From DATBHW01 sp035307385 (GTDB taxonomy: Bacteria; Chloroflexota; Ktedonobacteria; Ktedonobacterales; DATBGS01): a stretch of 64,000 nt of DNA. The notes under the pieces were generated by a model. That model saw nothing but the letters and a program-made list of their open reading frames with translations, had not been told where the DNA came from and did not search any database. Positions 42,713 through 51,401 of this stretch are shown here, one piece after another (position 1 is the stretch's first letter; the number at the start of each line of letters is the position of its first letter). The translations under genes and the position numbers were made by a program. The stretch spans positions 1 to 64,000 of the forward strand of contig DATGID010000076.1 of the NCBI GenBank assembly GCA_035307385.1. Reading direction: 5' to 3'.

Positions 42713-43882
42713 TTACGCCTTTTTGGGCAAGAAGCCCTCGTATTTGGCGATGATGCCCAGCATGACTTCGTCCGCGCCGCCGCCGATGGAAAGCAGACGG
42801 CCATCGCGGAAGCGCCGCGAGATGAGCGTTTCTTCCATATAACCCATGCCGCCATAGAATTGCAGGCAGGTGTCGTTGACTTCGCGCGAGAGCCGCCCGG
42901 CCTTGAGTTTTGCCATCGAGGCTTCCAGTGTGAAGTCCAAACCTGCCATCAGCATGCGCGCGCAGTGATAGTTCAACTGCTTGAGCGCCTCGATCTCGCT
43001 GAGCAGTTCGGCCAGCTTGAAGTAAATCCACTGGTTTTCAATCAGCGGGCGGCCAAACGCTTTGCGGTCGGTCGTATAGGCAATAGTGTCGCGGACAGTG
43101 CGCTCAGCGCCGCTGTGCGCCATGATCGAGCCGATCAGCCGCTCTTTCTGGAACTGCTGCATCTGGAGGATGAAGCCCATGCCTTCCGGGCCGATGCGGT
43201 TGGACTGCGGTACGCGCACGCGATCAAAGACCAGTTCGCCGGTATCGCTGGAGTAATTGCCCAGCTTGCGCAGCTTGCGCCCGACGCTGAAACCGGGTGA
43301 GTCGGTGGGCACGACGATCAGGGACATGCCGCGAAAGCCTGGCTCGTTGCTGGTGCGCGCCAGCAAGCAAAGCCAGTCGGCCTGGGTGCCGTTGGTGATG
43401 AAGATTTTGGAGCCGGTGATGATATAGTCGTCGCCGTCTTTTTCGGCGCGGGTGCGAATGGAGGCGACATCGGAGCCAGCGTCAGGCTCGGTGACGGCGA
43501 TTGCGCCGACCAGATCGCCGCGAATAGATGGCTCCAGATATTTCTTCTTAAGTTCGTGGGAGCCGTGCTGTGCCAGCGCGGGCGTGCACATATCGGTATG
43601 CACGACGATACCCATCGGCACACCGCCGCAGTTGGCGCGGGCGAGCTCTTCTGCCAGGACGACGGTATACCAGTAGTCCGCGTTCGCGCCGCCATATTCT
43701 TCGGAATAGTTCAGCCCCAGAAAGCCCAGGTTGCCCATCTTCTTGAACAGATCATGGGCTGGAAAGATGCCCGCTTCCTCCCATTCGTCCACGTAGGGGT
43801 TGATCTCTTTTTCGACGAAGGAACGAACGGTTTGCCTGAACATCTCATGTTCTTCGGTGAAGTAGATCGAGCTGGACGACAT
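42713..43882 (-). CDS. acyl-CoA dehydrogenase (AtuD/citronellyl- or isovaleryl-type)
   Basis: A FAD enzyme of 389 residues with standard signatures: AIAVTEPDAGSDVASIRT (FAD/substrate contact), DDYIITGSKIFITNG, and the C-terminal GGMGYMEET and SIGGGADEVMLGIIAKY. It would introduce the 2,3-double bond in a branched acyl-CoA such as citronellyl-CoA or isovaleryl-CoA and pass electrons to ETF. Its place between the carboxylase beta gene and AtuA matches the atu cluster composition, although gene order differs from Pseudomonas. ATG 43882 lies behind GGAGG. Confidence 0.9.
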   Translation of the reverse strand: MSSSSIYFTEEHEMFRQTVRSFVEKEINPYVDEWEEAGIFPAHDLFKKMGNLGFLGLNYSEEYGGANADYWYTVVLAEELARANCGGVPMGIVVHTDMCTPALAQHGSHELKKKYLEPSIRGDLVGAIAVTEPDAGSDVASIRTRAEKDGDDYIITGSKIFITNGTQADWLCLLARTSNEPGFRGMSLIVVPTDSPGFSVGRKLRKLGNYSSDTGELVFDRVRVPQSNRIGPEGMGFILQMQQFQKERLIGSIMAHSGAERTVRDTIAYTTDRKAFGRPLIENQWIYFKLAELLSEIEALKQLNYHCARMLMAGLDFTLEASMAKLKAGRLSREVNDTCLQFYGGMGYMEETLISRRFRDGRLLSIGGGADEVMLGIIAKYEGFLPKKA

Positions 43883-43912
43883 CGTTGGCCTCCTGTGGGG
43901 TGCTGTGACCCG

Positions 43913-44551
43913 TCAAAGACGAGACAGGTAACGAATGGGTGGCGCTATAGCGTAGTTAAGCTGTACGAGGACGATAAAACCGATGCTCACATAGGTACTT
44001 ATGATGCAGAGCAAAGCTCCGAACGCATAGAGCGATTGCGCAATGAGAATGCGCCGTGTGTTGGCCGAACGCATTTCGGCAGGCATGTCGTCTCTGACCA
44101 GCCCCGCGTGCTCCGCGTAACGCCAACTGGCAAAGAGGAGGGCACCAAGCAGAAAGATATTGAACCAATAGATAACCAGCGCAAGGCGAAATGTGATGAA
44201 TGTGGCGAGCAGTGAGGTCGAAAACGGCATCAGCGTGACGATCAACAAAAAGGCGAGATGAATCCAGGTGAGGTGACGATCGCTGCGCTGGAAGTAGTTG
44301 AGTTGTGTTTGCTGGCCGACCCAGAAAATGCCCAGCGTGAGGAAACTCATAAAATAGGTGAGGAGGTTTGGGGCCAGGCCAGTCAGCGCAAGCCATAGGC
44401 CAGATTCGTCAGTTATGGGATTTTTTGTGCTGCTTAGGGGAACATGCAGGTTCAAGACAAGCAGCGTCGCAGCCACAGCAAAGATGCCATCGCTCAAGGC
44501 GGCCAGCCGGTCCAGGCTTTGGCCTGCGATGCGGTTGTAATGGATACTCAT
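43913..44551 (-). CDS. TMEM175-family potassium channel protein
   Basis: A 212-residue membrane protein with about six hydrophobic helices. The first helix carries RLAALSDGIFAVAATLLVLNL, the Arg-x-x-x-x-Ser-Asp-Gly motif that marks bacterial TMEM175 (DUF1211) proteins, which assemble as potassium channels. It lies between the carboxylase beta gene and the acyl-CoA dehydrogenase gene with gaps of about 30-40 bp, so it is transcribed with the Atu-like operon. A functional connection is not obvious. Confidence 0.85.
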   Translation of the reverse strand: MSIHYNRIAGQSLDRLAALSDGIFAVAATLLVLNLHVPLSSTKNPITDESGLWLALTGLAPNLLTYFMSFLTLGIFWVGQQTQLNYFQRSDRHLTWIHLAFLLIVTLMPFSTSLLATFITFRLALVIYWFNIFLLGALLFASWRYAEHAGLVRDDMPAEMRSANTRRILIAQSLYAFGALLCIISTYVSIGFIVLVQLNYAIAPPIRYLSRL

Positions 44552-44590
44552 ATGCTTCTCCCCAATTTCCCCGCTTCCTCCAGGTGCTAC

Positions 44591-46201
44591 TTACATCCGA
44601 AACACGCCGTATCTGGGCGCGCCCTCAGAGACAAAGTCGCGGTTATAAGCCATCGATAGGCCAATTGAGAGGGCTTTGCGTGTTTCGCGTGGGTCAATGA
44701 TACCATCATCCCAGATGCGCGCGGTGGCATAATAGGGCGAGGCTTCTTCGTCGAACCTGGCGACGATCATTTTGCGCATCATCTCAAGCTGCTGCTGGTC
44801 GGCTTCATGGCCTCTGGCACGCGCGGCCTCTTCTTGAATGATTGCCATCACACCAGCAGCCTGTTCGCCGCCCATGACGGCGATGCGGCTGTTGGGCCAG
44901 GTAAAGAGCAGGCGCGGGTCATAGGCGCGGCCACACATGCCATAATTGCCCGCGCCGAATGAGCCGCCGATGATGACGGTGAACTGCGGGACCGTTGAGG
45001 TAGCGACGGCGTTGACCATCTTGGAGCCGTGCTTGACGATGCCATCCTGCTCGTATTTGGAGCCGACGATATAGCCGGTGGTGTTCTGAAGATATATGAG
45101 CGGCGTGCGTGTCTGATTACATAATTGAATGAAGGTCGCGGCTTTGTTGGCTGATTCAGAGAAGAGGATGCCGTTGTTGGCGATGATGCCGACCGGAAAA
45201 CCGTTGAGGTGCGCGTGGCCGACTACCAGCGTGGGGCCATAGTCGCGCTTGTATTCGGTGAAGCGCGAACCATCAACGAGCCGGGCAATGACTTCGCGCA
45301 CCTCGTAGGGCTTGCGTGTATCGGTTGGGACGATGCCCAGCAGTTCGTCTGGGTCATAGAGCGGTTCTTCTGGTGGTGCCAGCGTGGCCTTGATCTCTTT
45401 GCGCCAGTTCAGCCGGTCGACGATTTCGCGCCCAATGCGAATGGCGTCGGCGTCGTCTTCGGCCAGATAATCGCCCAGGCCCGAATCGCGCGTGTGCATT
45501 TCCGCGCCGCCCAGCGTCTCATCGTCGGTTTCTTCGCCGGTTGCCATCTTCACCAGCGGTGGCCCGCCCAGGAAGACCCTGGCTTTCTTGCGCACCATGA
45601 CGGTGTAGTCGGAAAGGCCGGGCACATACGCGCCGCCTGCTGTGGAACTGCCAAAGACCAGCGAGATTTGCGGCAGGCCCATGGCCGACATGCGCGCCAG
45701 ATTGGCGAAGGTGCGCCCGCCAACTTCGGCAAACATTTCCGCTTGATAGAGCAGATTGGCACCGCCCGATTCGACCAGATGGATGCTGGGCAAGTGGTTT
45801 TCCATGGCGATGGCCTGCGCCCGCAAGCCTTTCTTGACGGTCATAGGATAGCTGGAGCCGCCCTTGACCGTCGGGTCGTTCGCGCCAATCATGCACTCGA
45901 CGCTGCTGACGATGCCAATGCCGGTAATTTGCGAGCCGCCGACCGATTCGTCGTTATACATGCCCCAGGCAGCCAATGGGCTGAGTTCCAGAAAGGGCGT
46001 GCCAGGGTCCAGCAACAGTTCGATGCGCTCGCGGGGGAGCAATTTACCGCGCTCGCGGTGGCGCCGGGTGTATTTTTCGCCGCCGCCCTCGCGCACCCTG
46101 GCTTGCCGCTCGCACAGTTCATCAATCAGCCGCTGCCATGCCTCGCGGTTCTGCTGATATTCCGCGCTCTGGGTGTCGATTTGCGAGCGGATGATGCTCA
46201 A
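44591..46201 (-). CDS. acyl-CoA carboxylase beta subunit (carboxyltransferase, geranyl/methylcrotonyl type)
   Basis: The 536-residue protein carries both halves of the carboxyltransferase. The N-terminal half has LVESGGANLLYQAEMFAEVGG and GSSTAGGAYVPGLSDYTVMV. The C-terminal half has FNGFPVGIIANNGILFSESA-like sequence and GSFGAGNYGMCGRAYDPR. The size and motifs match methylcrotonyl- and geranyl-CoA carboxylase beta chains rather than propionyl-CoA carboxylase. It works with the biotin-bearing alpha subunit at 36447-38432. It follows the SDR gene by 5 bp. Confidence 0.9.
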   Translation of the reverse strand: MSIIRSQIDTQSAEYQQNREAWQRLIDELCERQARVREGGGEKYTRRHRERGKLLPRERIELLLDPGTPFLELSPLAAWGMYNDESVGGSQITGIGIVSSVECMIGANDPTVKGGSSYPMTVKKGLRAQAIAMENHLPSIHLVESGGANLLYQAEMFAEVGGRTFANLARMSAMGLPQISLVFGSSTAGGAYVPGLSDYTVMVRKKARVFLGGPPLVKMATGEETDDETLGGAEMHTRDSGLGDYLAEDDADAIRIGREIVDRLNWRKEIKATLAPPEEPLYDPDELLGIVPTDTRKPYEVREVIARLVDGSRFTEYKRDYGPTLVVGHAHLNGFPVGIIANNGILFSESANKAATFIQLCNQTRTPLIYLQNTTGYIVGSKYEQDGIVKHGSKMVNAVATSTVPQFTVIIGGSFGAGNYGMCGRAYDPRLLFTWPNSRIAVMGGEQAAGVMAIIQEEAARARGHEADQQQLEMMRKMIVARFDEEASPYYATARIWDDGIIDPRETRKALSIGLSMAYNRDFVSEGAPRYGVFRM

Positions 46202-46206
46202 AAGCT

Positions 46207-47034
46207 CTACTCCTCGAAGCCATTGTAGGGCTGGGCCGGTGCGTGTTCAGCTATCTCGTAGTTCGTTCGCCAGAGTGAACTGGCTCCATCGACACGAATC
46301 GTATCGCCGGTAATATAGCTGGCGGCTGGTGAGAGCAGGAAGGTGACGGAAGCCGCTACCTCGCTCTCGCTGCCCAGGCGTCTGGCTGGAACGTAGCTGG
46401 CAATATCTTTCAAAATAGCGGGGTCGTAATTGCTTAATCCGCTGGATTGAATGATGCCGGGCGCAACGCTGTTCACGCGAATGTGATATGGTGCCCATTC
46501 CACGGCCAGCGTTTTGGTCAGATTTTCCACGCCCGCGCGGGCGGCGCTGCTGTGCGCCATGCCCGGAAAGCCGCTCCAGAGGTCCATAAGGATGTTGACG
46601 ACAGCGCCGCCGTGTTCGCGCATCGAACGCAGCATGGCGTGTTTACTCATCAGGAACGCGCCGGTCAGGTTCGTTTCGATGACCGCATTCCAGCCTTTGA
46701 GACGGATATCTTCAGCCGGGCTGATGAACTGGCCGCCGCCGTTGTTCACCAGCCCGTCAATGCTGCCGCACTGTTCCATGACGGTGTCCATCAACGCTTC
46801 GACCTGCTCGGCGTGGCGAATATCGCAGGAGAGTGCGAGCGCCTTGCCACCAGCCGCCACAATCTCATCGCGCGTGCGCTCGATATTGAGCAGCTTACGC
46901 GAGCAGACGACCACGGTCGCGCCCAGGCTTGCTAGTTCATGAGCGATGCAGCGGCCAATGCCGGTGCCACCGCCGCTGACGATCATAACCTGCCCGTTGA
47001 AGAGGCCGTCTCGAAAGACTGAATGATAGCTCAT
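46207..47034 (-). CDS. short-chain dehydrogenase/reductase, PECR-like
   Basis: A Rossmann-fold NAD(P)H enzyme of 275 residues with cofactor loop SGGGTGIG near residues 20-27 and NNGGGQF in place of NNAG. The usual catalytic Tyr-x-x-x-Lys is replaced: the region reads MAHSSAARAGVENLTKTLAVEW. The same Ser-x-Ala-Ala-Arg-Ala-Gly pattern occurs in peroxisomal trans-2-enoyl-CoA reductase, so an acyl-CoA substrate is likely. It is the first gene of the Atu-like set and would be the AtuG counterpart. It is 3 bp from the upstream peptidyl-prolyl isomerase gene. Confidence 0.87.
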   Translation of the reverse strand: MSYHSVFRDGLFNGQVMIVSGGGTGIGRCIAHELASLGATVVVCSRKLLNIERTRDEIVAAGGKALALSCDIRHAEQVEALMDTVMEQCGSIDGLVNNGGGQFISPAEDIRLKGWNAVIETNLTGAFLMSKHAMLRSMREHGGAVVNILMDLWSGFPGMAHSSAARAGVENLTKTLAVEWAPYHIRVNSVAPGIIQSSGLSNYDPAILKDIASYVPARRLGSESEVAASVTFLLSPAASYITGDTIRVDGASSLWRTNYEIAEHAPAQPYNGFEE

Positions 47035-47037
47035 GAG

Positions 47038-47973
47038 TTAGCTGCTCGCTGTTGCTGTTGGTGTCGGTGTTGGTGTTGGTTGTGATGTGTCGCTCACGAC
47101 GGTGACATCGAAAATCAAGTCTGCGTTCGGCGGGATGATGGCCGGGTCGCCAGGGTTCTGCCCAGGAATGCCCGCTGAACCATAGGCCAGCGCCGCTGGG
47201 ATGATGAGGCGGCGCTCTCCGCCAACTTTCATACCAGGGATGCCGTTAACCCATCCCTTGATAACGCCGTTAGGATTATCAGAGCTTCCTACGGTAAGCG
47301 TGAATGAAGCGGCTGCTGGGGGGCTGTGGTCGTAGGAGCTATCAAACTTACAGGTGGATGTACAGTTCACCTGGCTCTTGAACCAGCCGGTGTAGTTGGC
47401 AGTGATGGTGTCGCCAGCTTTGACGGTTGCCCCTGTTCCCATCTTGATGTCGATATACTGAAGATTGCCTGTTAATGTGACGGTTTTGCCTGTCACTGCG
47501 GGCGGATTGTCGGGCGCGACAGCATTTTCGGTGGCGGTGGCTCGCACTATAGAGGTGGAGGTTGCGGCAGTATGGGCGGCAGCCAGGCGGGCATCGGCAT
47601 TGCTCTTAGCGATTGCCTGCCAGATGACCACGGTGATGACCACGATCAGAACGACGGCAATCAGCCCCAGCCCCAGCCGCTCGTTCAGGCGGCGGCGCCT
47701 GGCCCGCGCAATGTGATATTGCTGCTGTGGTGTGGGCTTTCGCACCCGCGTTTCGATGCGGGCGGCTGTCGATTTGCTCTCTTTCGCTGCTGGCAGGTTC
47801 GAGGTGACCTTACGTTCACGCGCTGCGGTCGCAGGCGCGTCTGTTTCTTTTTCGGTTCCCTTTTTGTTGGTTGGCTCAGGTTTCATTCCCTGACGCGAGG
47901 TCTTTGGTTTTGTCTTTGGTGAGTCTGATGAATTACCAGGAAGTGTTTTTGTGGATTTTTCAGATGATGGCAT
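47038..47973 (-). CDS. membrane-anchored FKBP-type peptidyl-prolyl isomerase
   Basis: The 311-residue protein has a long basic, Lys/Ser/Thr-rich cytoplasmic N-terminus of about 100 residues, one transmembrane helix (LGLGLIAVVLIVVITVVIW) and an extracellular linker. An FKBP domain follows with YTGWFKSQVNCTSTCKFDSS, GVIKGWVNGIPGMKVGGERRLIIPAALAYG and the final DLIFDVTVV. A Pro/Thr tail closes the protein. An insert of two Cys in the first FKBP loop may form a disulphide. ATG 47973 has GGAGG 10 nt upstream; the open frame to 48120 is not needed. The role is folding of exported proteins. It is the first gene of the long minus-strand series. Confidence 0.88.
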   Translation of the reverse strand: MPSSEKSTKTLPGNSSDSPKTKPKTSRQGMKPEPTNKKGTEKETDAPATAARERKVTSNLPAAKESKSTAARIETRVRKPTPQQQYHIARARRRRLNERLGLGLIAVVLIVVITVVIWQAIAKSNADARLAAAHTAATSTSIVRATATENAVAPDNPPAVTGKTVTLTGNLQYIDIKMGTGATVKAGDTITANYTGWFKSQVNCTSTCKFDSSYDHSPPAAASFTLTVGSSDNPNGVIKGWVNGIPGMKVGGERRLIIPAALAYGSAGIPGQNPGDPAIIPPNADLIFDVTVVSDTSQPTPTPTPTATASS

Positions 47974-48418
47974 CGTGCTGTATCCTCCAGATGGTCTTTT
48001 CGCGGGTGTAGTATACACGCAGACCGTCCTTGAGGCAACCCTCGGCTTTTCCTGCTTTTCAGACCTCTTGCGCATCATGGGGAAAGTCGCTATACTTGCG
48101 CCATCGCTGCAACCTCCCATTGGCTAAGCCCTGTCTTTTATCGAGCAAATCATGAGCAGGGCCAGACTGGGACTGATGCTGGTAGCAGCGGGCCGAAGCC
48201 AACATCTGACCCGCCAGGGCTATTTTCCCAAGAAAGGAGGGCCGAGAACGCCAGCGAGCCGCATACATTGTGTCATTGCCAGGCACGCCGTTGGGACATT
48301 CGTGAGGTTTTAGGACGGGCTGGCGTATTATTAGTAAAGTTGCGCCATGCGGGTCAGTGGGTGCCCTATGGGCGCGCTTCGGAATCTCGTCATTGTCATC
48401 TTTTAGAGGAGGGGCTTC
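47974..48418. other. divergent intergenic region, no gene seen
   Basis: This 445-bp gap separates the isomerase gene (leftwards) from the importer operon (rightwards) and must contain both promoters. A TATTAT hexamer near 48326-48331 is a possible -10 for the importer. I find no coding potential or RNA structure that I can name. Confidence 0.4.
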
Positions 48419-50080
48419 ATGCAACGAAAGGGCAAACTACTCTTCCTGTTGGTCGGCATAGGACTGCTGTTCAGTGTTATGCTGACGGCCTGTGGTCCGA
48501 CCCCTGTAACAACATCCTCGAACACCCCCAAACATGGTGGCACTCTCACTGATGGGCTTTTTGAAGAGCCAGATTCGCTGCTTTCCAATGGCACGAATGA
48601 GACTTTTGCCGTGCTGGTGGATGCGACTCTCTGGGCGCCGTTGGTCTACGGTGACCCAACAGGGACACTCCACCCAGGAATCCTCAAGGAGATTCCCACC
48701 GTTGCCAATGGCGATATCTCTGCTGATGCGCTGCAATACACGCTGAAGCTGAGGCCCAACTTGAAGTGGTCGGATGGGCAACCGTTGACTGCCGAAGATG
48801 TGGTCTTCACCATGAATCTATGGAACAACCCAAAGTATGGCGCTAAAACCGATACGGTTGGGTTGCCTTTCATCGACTGGACCACGCTCAAGGCGGTTGA
48901 TTCGACCACCGTCTCGTTCCGCATGAAGAAAGTTTTCGTTCCGCTGATCAACGCGCAGCTTGCCGACGAGGCGCTGGCCCCCATGCCCCAGCACATCTTT
49001 GGCTCGATGGACCCGGCTTCGATCCTCAAGTCCACGCAAAACTTTCAGCCTACTGTGGACAGCGGGCCGTTCAAGATTTCTGAGCGCGTGAAGGGCGACC
49101 ACATCAATGTCGTCCGCAACCCCAATTATTATCAGGCAGATCAGGGATTGCCGTACCTGGATGGGATTGACTTCAAGATCATCACGGACTCCAGCACGAT
49201 CTTGACGGCCCTCCAAAGCCACTCGCTTGATACTTCCTGGTTCCTGGACATCACCAAGCAGGATAGTTACAAGGCGATTCCGGGCTACACCTACTACACC
49301 GAGCAGCATTCGGCCACCTTTGAAAACATCATCTTCAACCTCCACGATCCCACGCTGAAGGACTTGCAGGTCCGCAAAGCCATCAGTATGGCACTTGACC
49401 TGGACACCGTCATCAGTCAGGTGCTCAAAGGGACTGGTCAACGAACCTGCGACGAGGATGTGGGCACGTTTGCACATGAGCCGAATCTGACCTGCTATGC
49501 ATTCAACCCAAGCGGGGCCAAGCAAGTTCTGGAAGCTGATGGCTACAAAATGGGGACGGATGGCTATTACCAGAAGAATGGCAAAGACCTCGAACTGACC
49601 TGGGGGACCACCGCGAATAACGCGCGCCGCCAGGAGGGTGAGCAAATCTTCCAGCAGGACCTCAAGAATGTCGGCATCAAGATCGACATCAAGAACTATC
49701 CTGCGGATGCCTGGTTCGGCACCGTCCTGCCCAGCGGGAATTACCAGATTGGTGAGTTTGCCAACTCGCTTGGCTATGACCCCGACAACGCCTCCACCTG
49801 GGCCTGCAACCAGACCGCTGCTCAGGGTGGGGCCAACTGGTCCTACTACTGCAACCCGGCAGTAGACGCGGCGCTGCAACAGGAAGAGACTAACCCTGAC
49901 CAGAACGCCCGCATCGCTGCGTTCCACACCTTCCACGAGGCGTTGCTGACTGATCTGCCGGTTGTGTACCTGTACGCCTATGGGCAGCAGGGCATTGCGG
50001 CCAACAACGTCCACAATTACGTTCTCTCCGCTCTGGGTCCGTCAGAGACCTGGAACGTGTGGGAGTGGTGGAAGAGTTAA
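48419..50080 (+). CDS. peptide/nickel-type ABC importer, substrate-binding lipoprotein
   Basis: The 553-residue family 5 binding protein starts with a signal (KGKLLFLLVGIGLLFSVM) and lipobox LTAC, so it is lipid-anchored outside the membrane. Typical segments are LKWSDGQPLTAEDVVFTM, VDSGPFKISERVKGDHINVV, DLQVRKAISMALD and the C-terminal WNVWEWW. GAGGAGGGG lies just before ATG 48419. It is the first gene of a five-gene importer. It is distantly similar to the orphan binder at 29670-31367. The ligand is unknown (oligopeptide, nickel chelate or sugar are possible in this family). Confidence 0.92.
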   Translation: MQRKGKLLFLLVGIGLLFSVMLTACGPTPVTTSSNTPKHGGTLTDGLFEEPDSLLSNGTNETFAVLVDATLWAPLVYGDPTGTLHPGILKEIPTVANGDISADALQYTLKLRPNLKWSDGQPLTAEDVVFTMNLWNNPKYGAKTDTVGLPFIDWTTLKAVDSTTVSFRMKKVFVPLINAQLADEALAPMPQHIFGSMDPASILKSTQNFQPTVDSGPFKISERVKGDHINVVRNPNYYQADQGLPYLDGIDFKIITDSSTILTALQSHSLDTSWFLDITKQDSYKAIPGYTYYTEQHSATFENIIFNLHDPTLKDLQVRKAISMALDLDTVISQVLKGTGQRTCDEDVGTFAHEPNLTCYAFNPSGAKQVLEADGYKMGTDGYYQKNGKDLELTWGTTANNARRQEGEQIFQQDLKNVGIKIDIKNYPADAWFGTVLPSGNYQIGEFANSLGYDPDNASTWACNQTAAQGGANWSYYCNPAVDAALQQEETNPDQNARIAAFHTFHEALLTDLPVVYLYAYGQQGIAANNVHNYVLSALGPSETWNVWEWWKS

Positions 50081-50099
50081 ACTCGTTCCCGCTTTCATG

Positions 50100-50134
50100 G
50101 AGGCATGATCTCTCTGTTCTGGAGATGATGCCTC
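50100..50134 (+). promoter_or_regulatory. intergenic hairpin 1 after the binding-protein gene
   Basis: GAGGCATGATCTC pairs with GAGATGATGCCTC (13 bp, one mismatch, 9-nt loop). It begins 20 bp after the stop codon of the binding protein. Such hairpins often protect the upstream message so that more binding protein than permease is made. Confidence 0.5.
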
Positions 50135-50171
50135 TGGCGCCCTCTTTCGCTTAGAGGTTTTCGGTTGTTTG

Positions 50172-50211
50172 TGTGGGCAGGGTGTCAAGAAGTTCTGGCA
50201 CCTTGCCCACA
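50172..50211 (+). promoter_or_regulatory. intergenic hairpin 2, possible partial terminator
   Basis: TGTGGGCAGGGTG pairs with CACCTTGCCCACA (13 bp with one G-U) around a 14-nt loop, followed by only a short T run. It could act as an attenuator between the binding protein and the permease genes. Confidence 0.5.
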
Positions 50212-50370
50212 TTTGTAAGCAGCCCCTTTGTGAAGACCTCGCTGGTATTCTTCTGGTTGGTATGGTATCATGCGGCAGATGCCAAACAAGCCGCCTGTTG
50301 ATTTCCTGATAGGGTTCAGTTAGCCTCAAGTTTGTTGCCGATACCTAGCATTCAGTGAGGGCCAGGCTCT

Positions 50371-51333
50371 ATGGGACGATACATCATCCGACGTTTGATA
50401 CAGGCTATCCCGCTGCTCTTTTTGGTCTCTGTTGTCGTCTTTAGCTTGATTCATCTGATCCCAGGGGGCGCTCAGGCGGTTTTCCTCAACCCACGCCTTA
50501 GCGGCGCCGCGCGCGCAGCGATAGCCCATAACCTGGGGCTTGATCAGCCCGTGTATGTGCAATATTTTACCTGGCTCAAAGGGGTCATCACCGGCAATTT
50601 CGGTAGCTCCTTTGTCGATGGTCAGCCCGTCATCAGCGATGTTGGGGCGCGTGTGGGGCCAACCCTCGAACTGTTTGGGGCGGCGCTGCTCTTTGCGTTA
50701 ATCCTGGCAATTCCGCTGGGGGTCACTTCAGCCGTCCGCCAGTACAGCATCGTGGACTATGTGATTACGTTCTTCAGCTATTTCGGCATCTCGATGCCGA
50801 TTTTCTTTTTTGCGATCATCCTGCAAGAGACATTCTCTGTCAGGCTTAGCTTGCTTCCCGATTTTGGCATGAACAGTGACGCAACCTTTGCCTCGCCCTT
50901 TGATTATTTTCTTGACTACGTACTTCACCTGATCTTACCAATGATCGTGCTCTCGCTGGCCTTCATGGCGCAATGGAGCCGCTATATGCGCTCAACCATG
51001 CTCGATGTGAAGCGCCAGGACTATATGCGCACTGCCCAATCCAAGGGGGTGGGACCAGTTGCCATGCTGGCGCGTCACGGTCTGCGCAATGCCTTGATTC
51101 CAGTTTTGACGATTGTCGCATTGGATTTTGGCAGCATTGCTGGTGGGGCGGCGGTGACAGAAACCATCTTTGCCTGGCCCGGGCTAGGGAGCTTCTTTAT
51201 CGAATCATTGACAGGACGTGATTACCCGGTCCTGATGGCGATGCTCTTGATGTCAGCAGTGGTGGTGATCTTCTTCAATCTGCTGGCTGATGTTCTCTAT
51301 GGAGTGCTTGACCCACGCATTCGCTACAATTAA
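50371..51333 (+). CDS. ABC importer permease (DppB/OppB type)
   Basis: A 320-residue membrane protein with six helices. The N-terminus GRYIIRRLIQAIPLLFLVSVVVF is typical of DppB proteins. The EAA loop is in MRTAQSKGVGPVAMLARHGLRNALIPVLT, which docks to the ATPases. The C-terminus ends YGVLDPRIRYN, also a hallmark. It forms the channel with the DppC-type permease 68 bp downstream. Confidence 0.93.
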   Translation: MGRYIIRRLIQAIPLLFLVSVVVFSLIHLIPGGAQAVFLNPRLSGAARAAIAHNLGLDQPVYVQYFTWLKGVITGNFGSSFVDGQPVISDVGARVGPTLELFGAALLFALILAIPLGVTSAVRQYSIVDYVITFFSYFGISMPIFFFAIILQETFSVRLSLLPDFGMNSDATFASPFDYFLDYVLHLILPMIVLSLAFMAQWSRYMRSTMLDVKRQDYMRTAQSKGVGPVAMLARHGLRNALIPVLTIVALDFGSIAGGAAVTETIFAWPGLGSFFIESLTGRDYPVLMAMLLMSAVVVIFFNLLADVLYGVLDPRIRYN

Positions 51334-51401
51334 TGGTCCTTTGTGATTGGGCTATTTTGCACTGAACCAGCGCGGCAAATTCGCCGAAAGGAGCTTCAGC
51401 C

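Noticed and set aside
48818..50014. 398-codon minus-strand open frame opposite the importer binding-protein gene
   Set aside because: Antisense shadow; the plus-strand gene has a lipobox and family-5 motifs.
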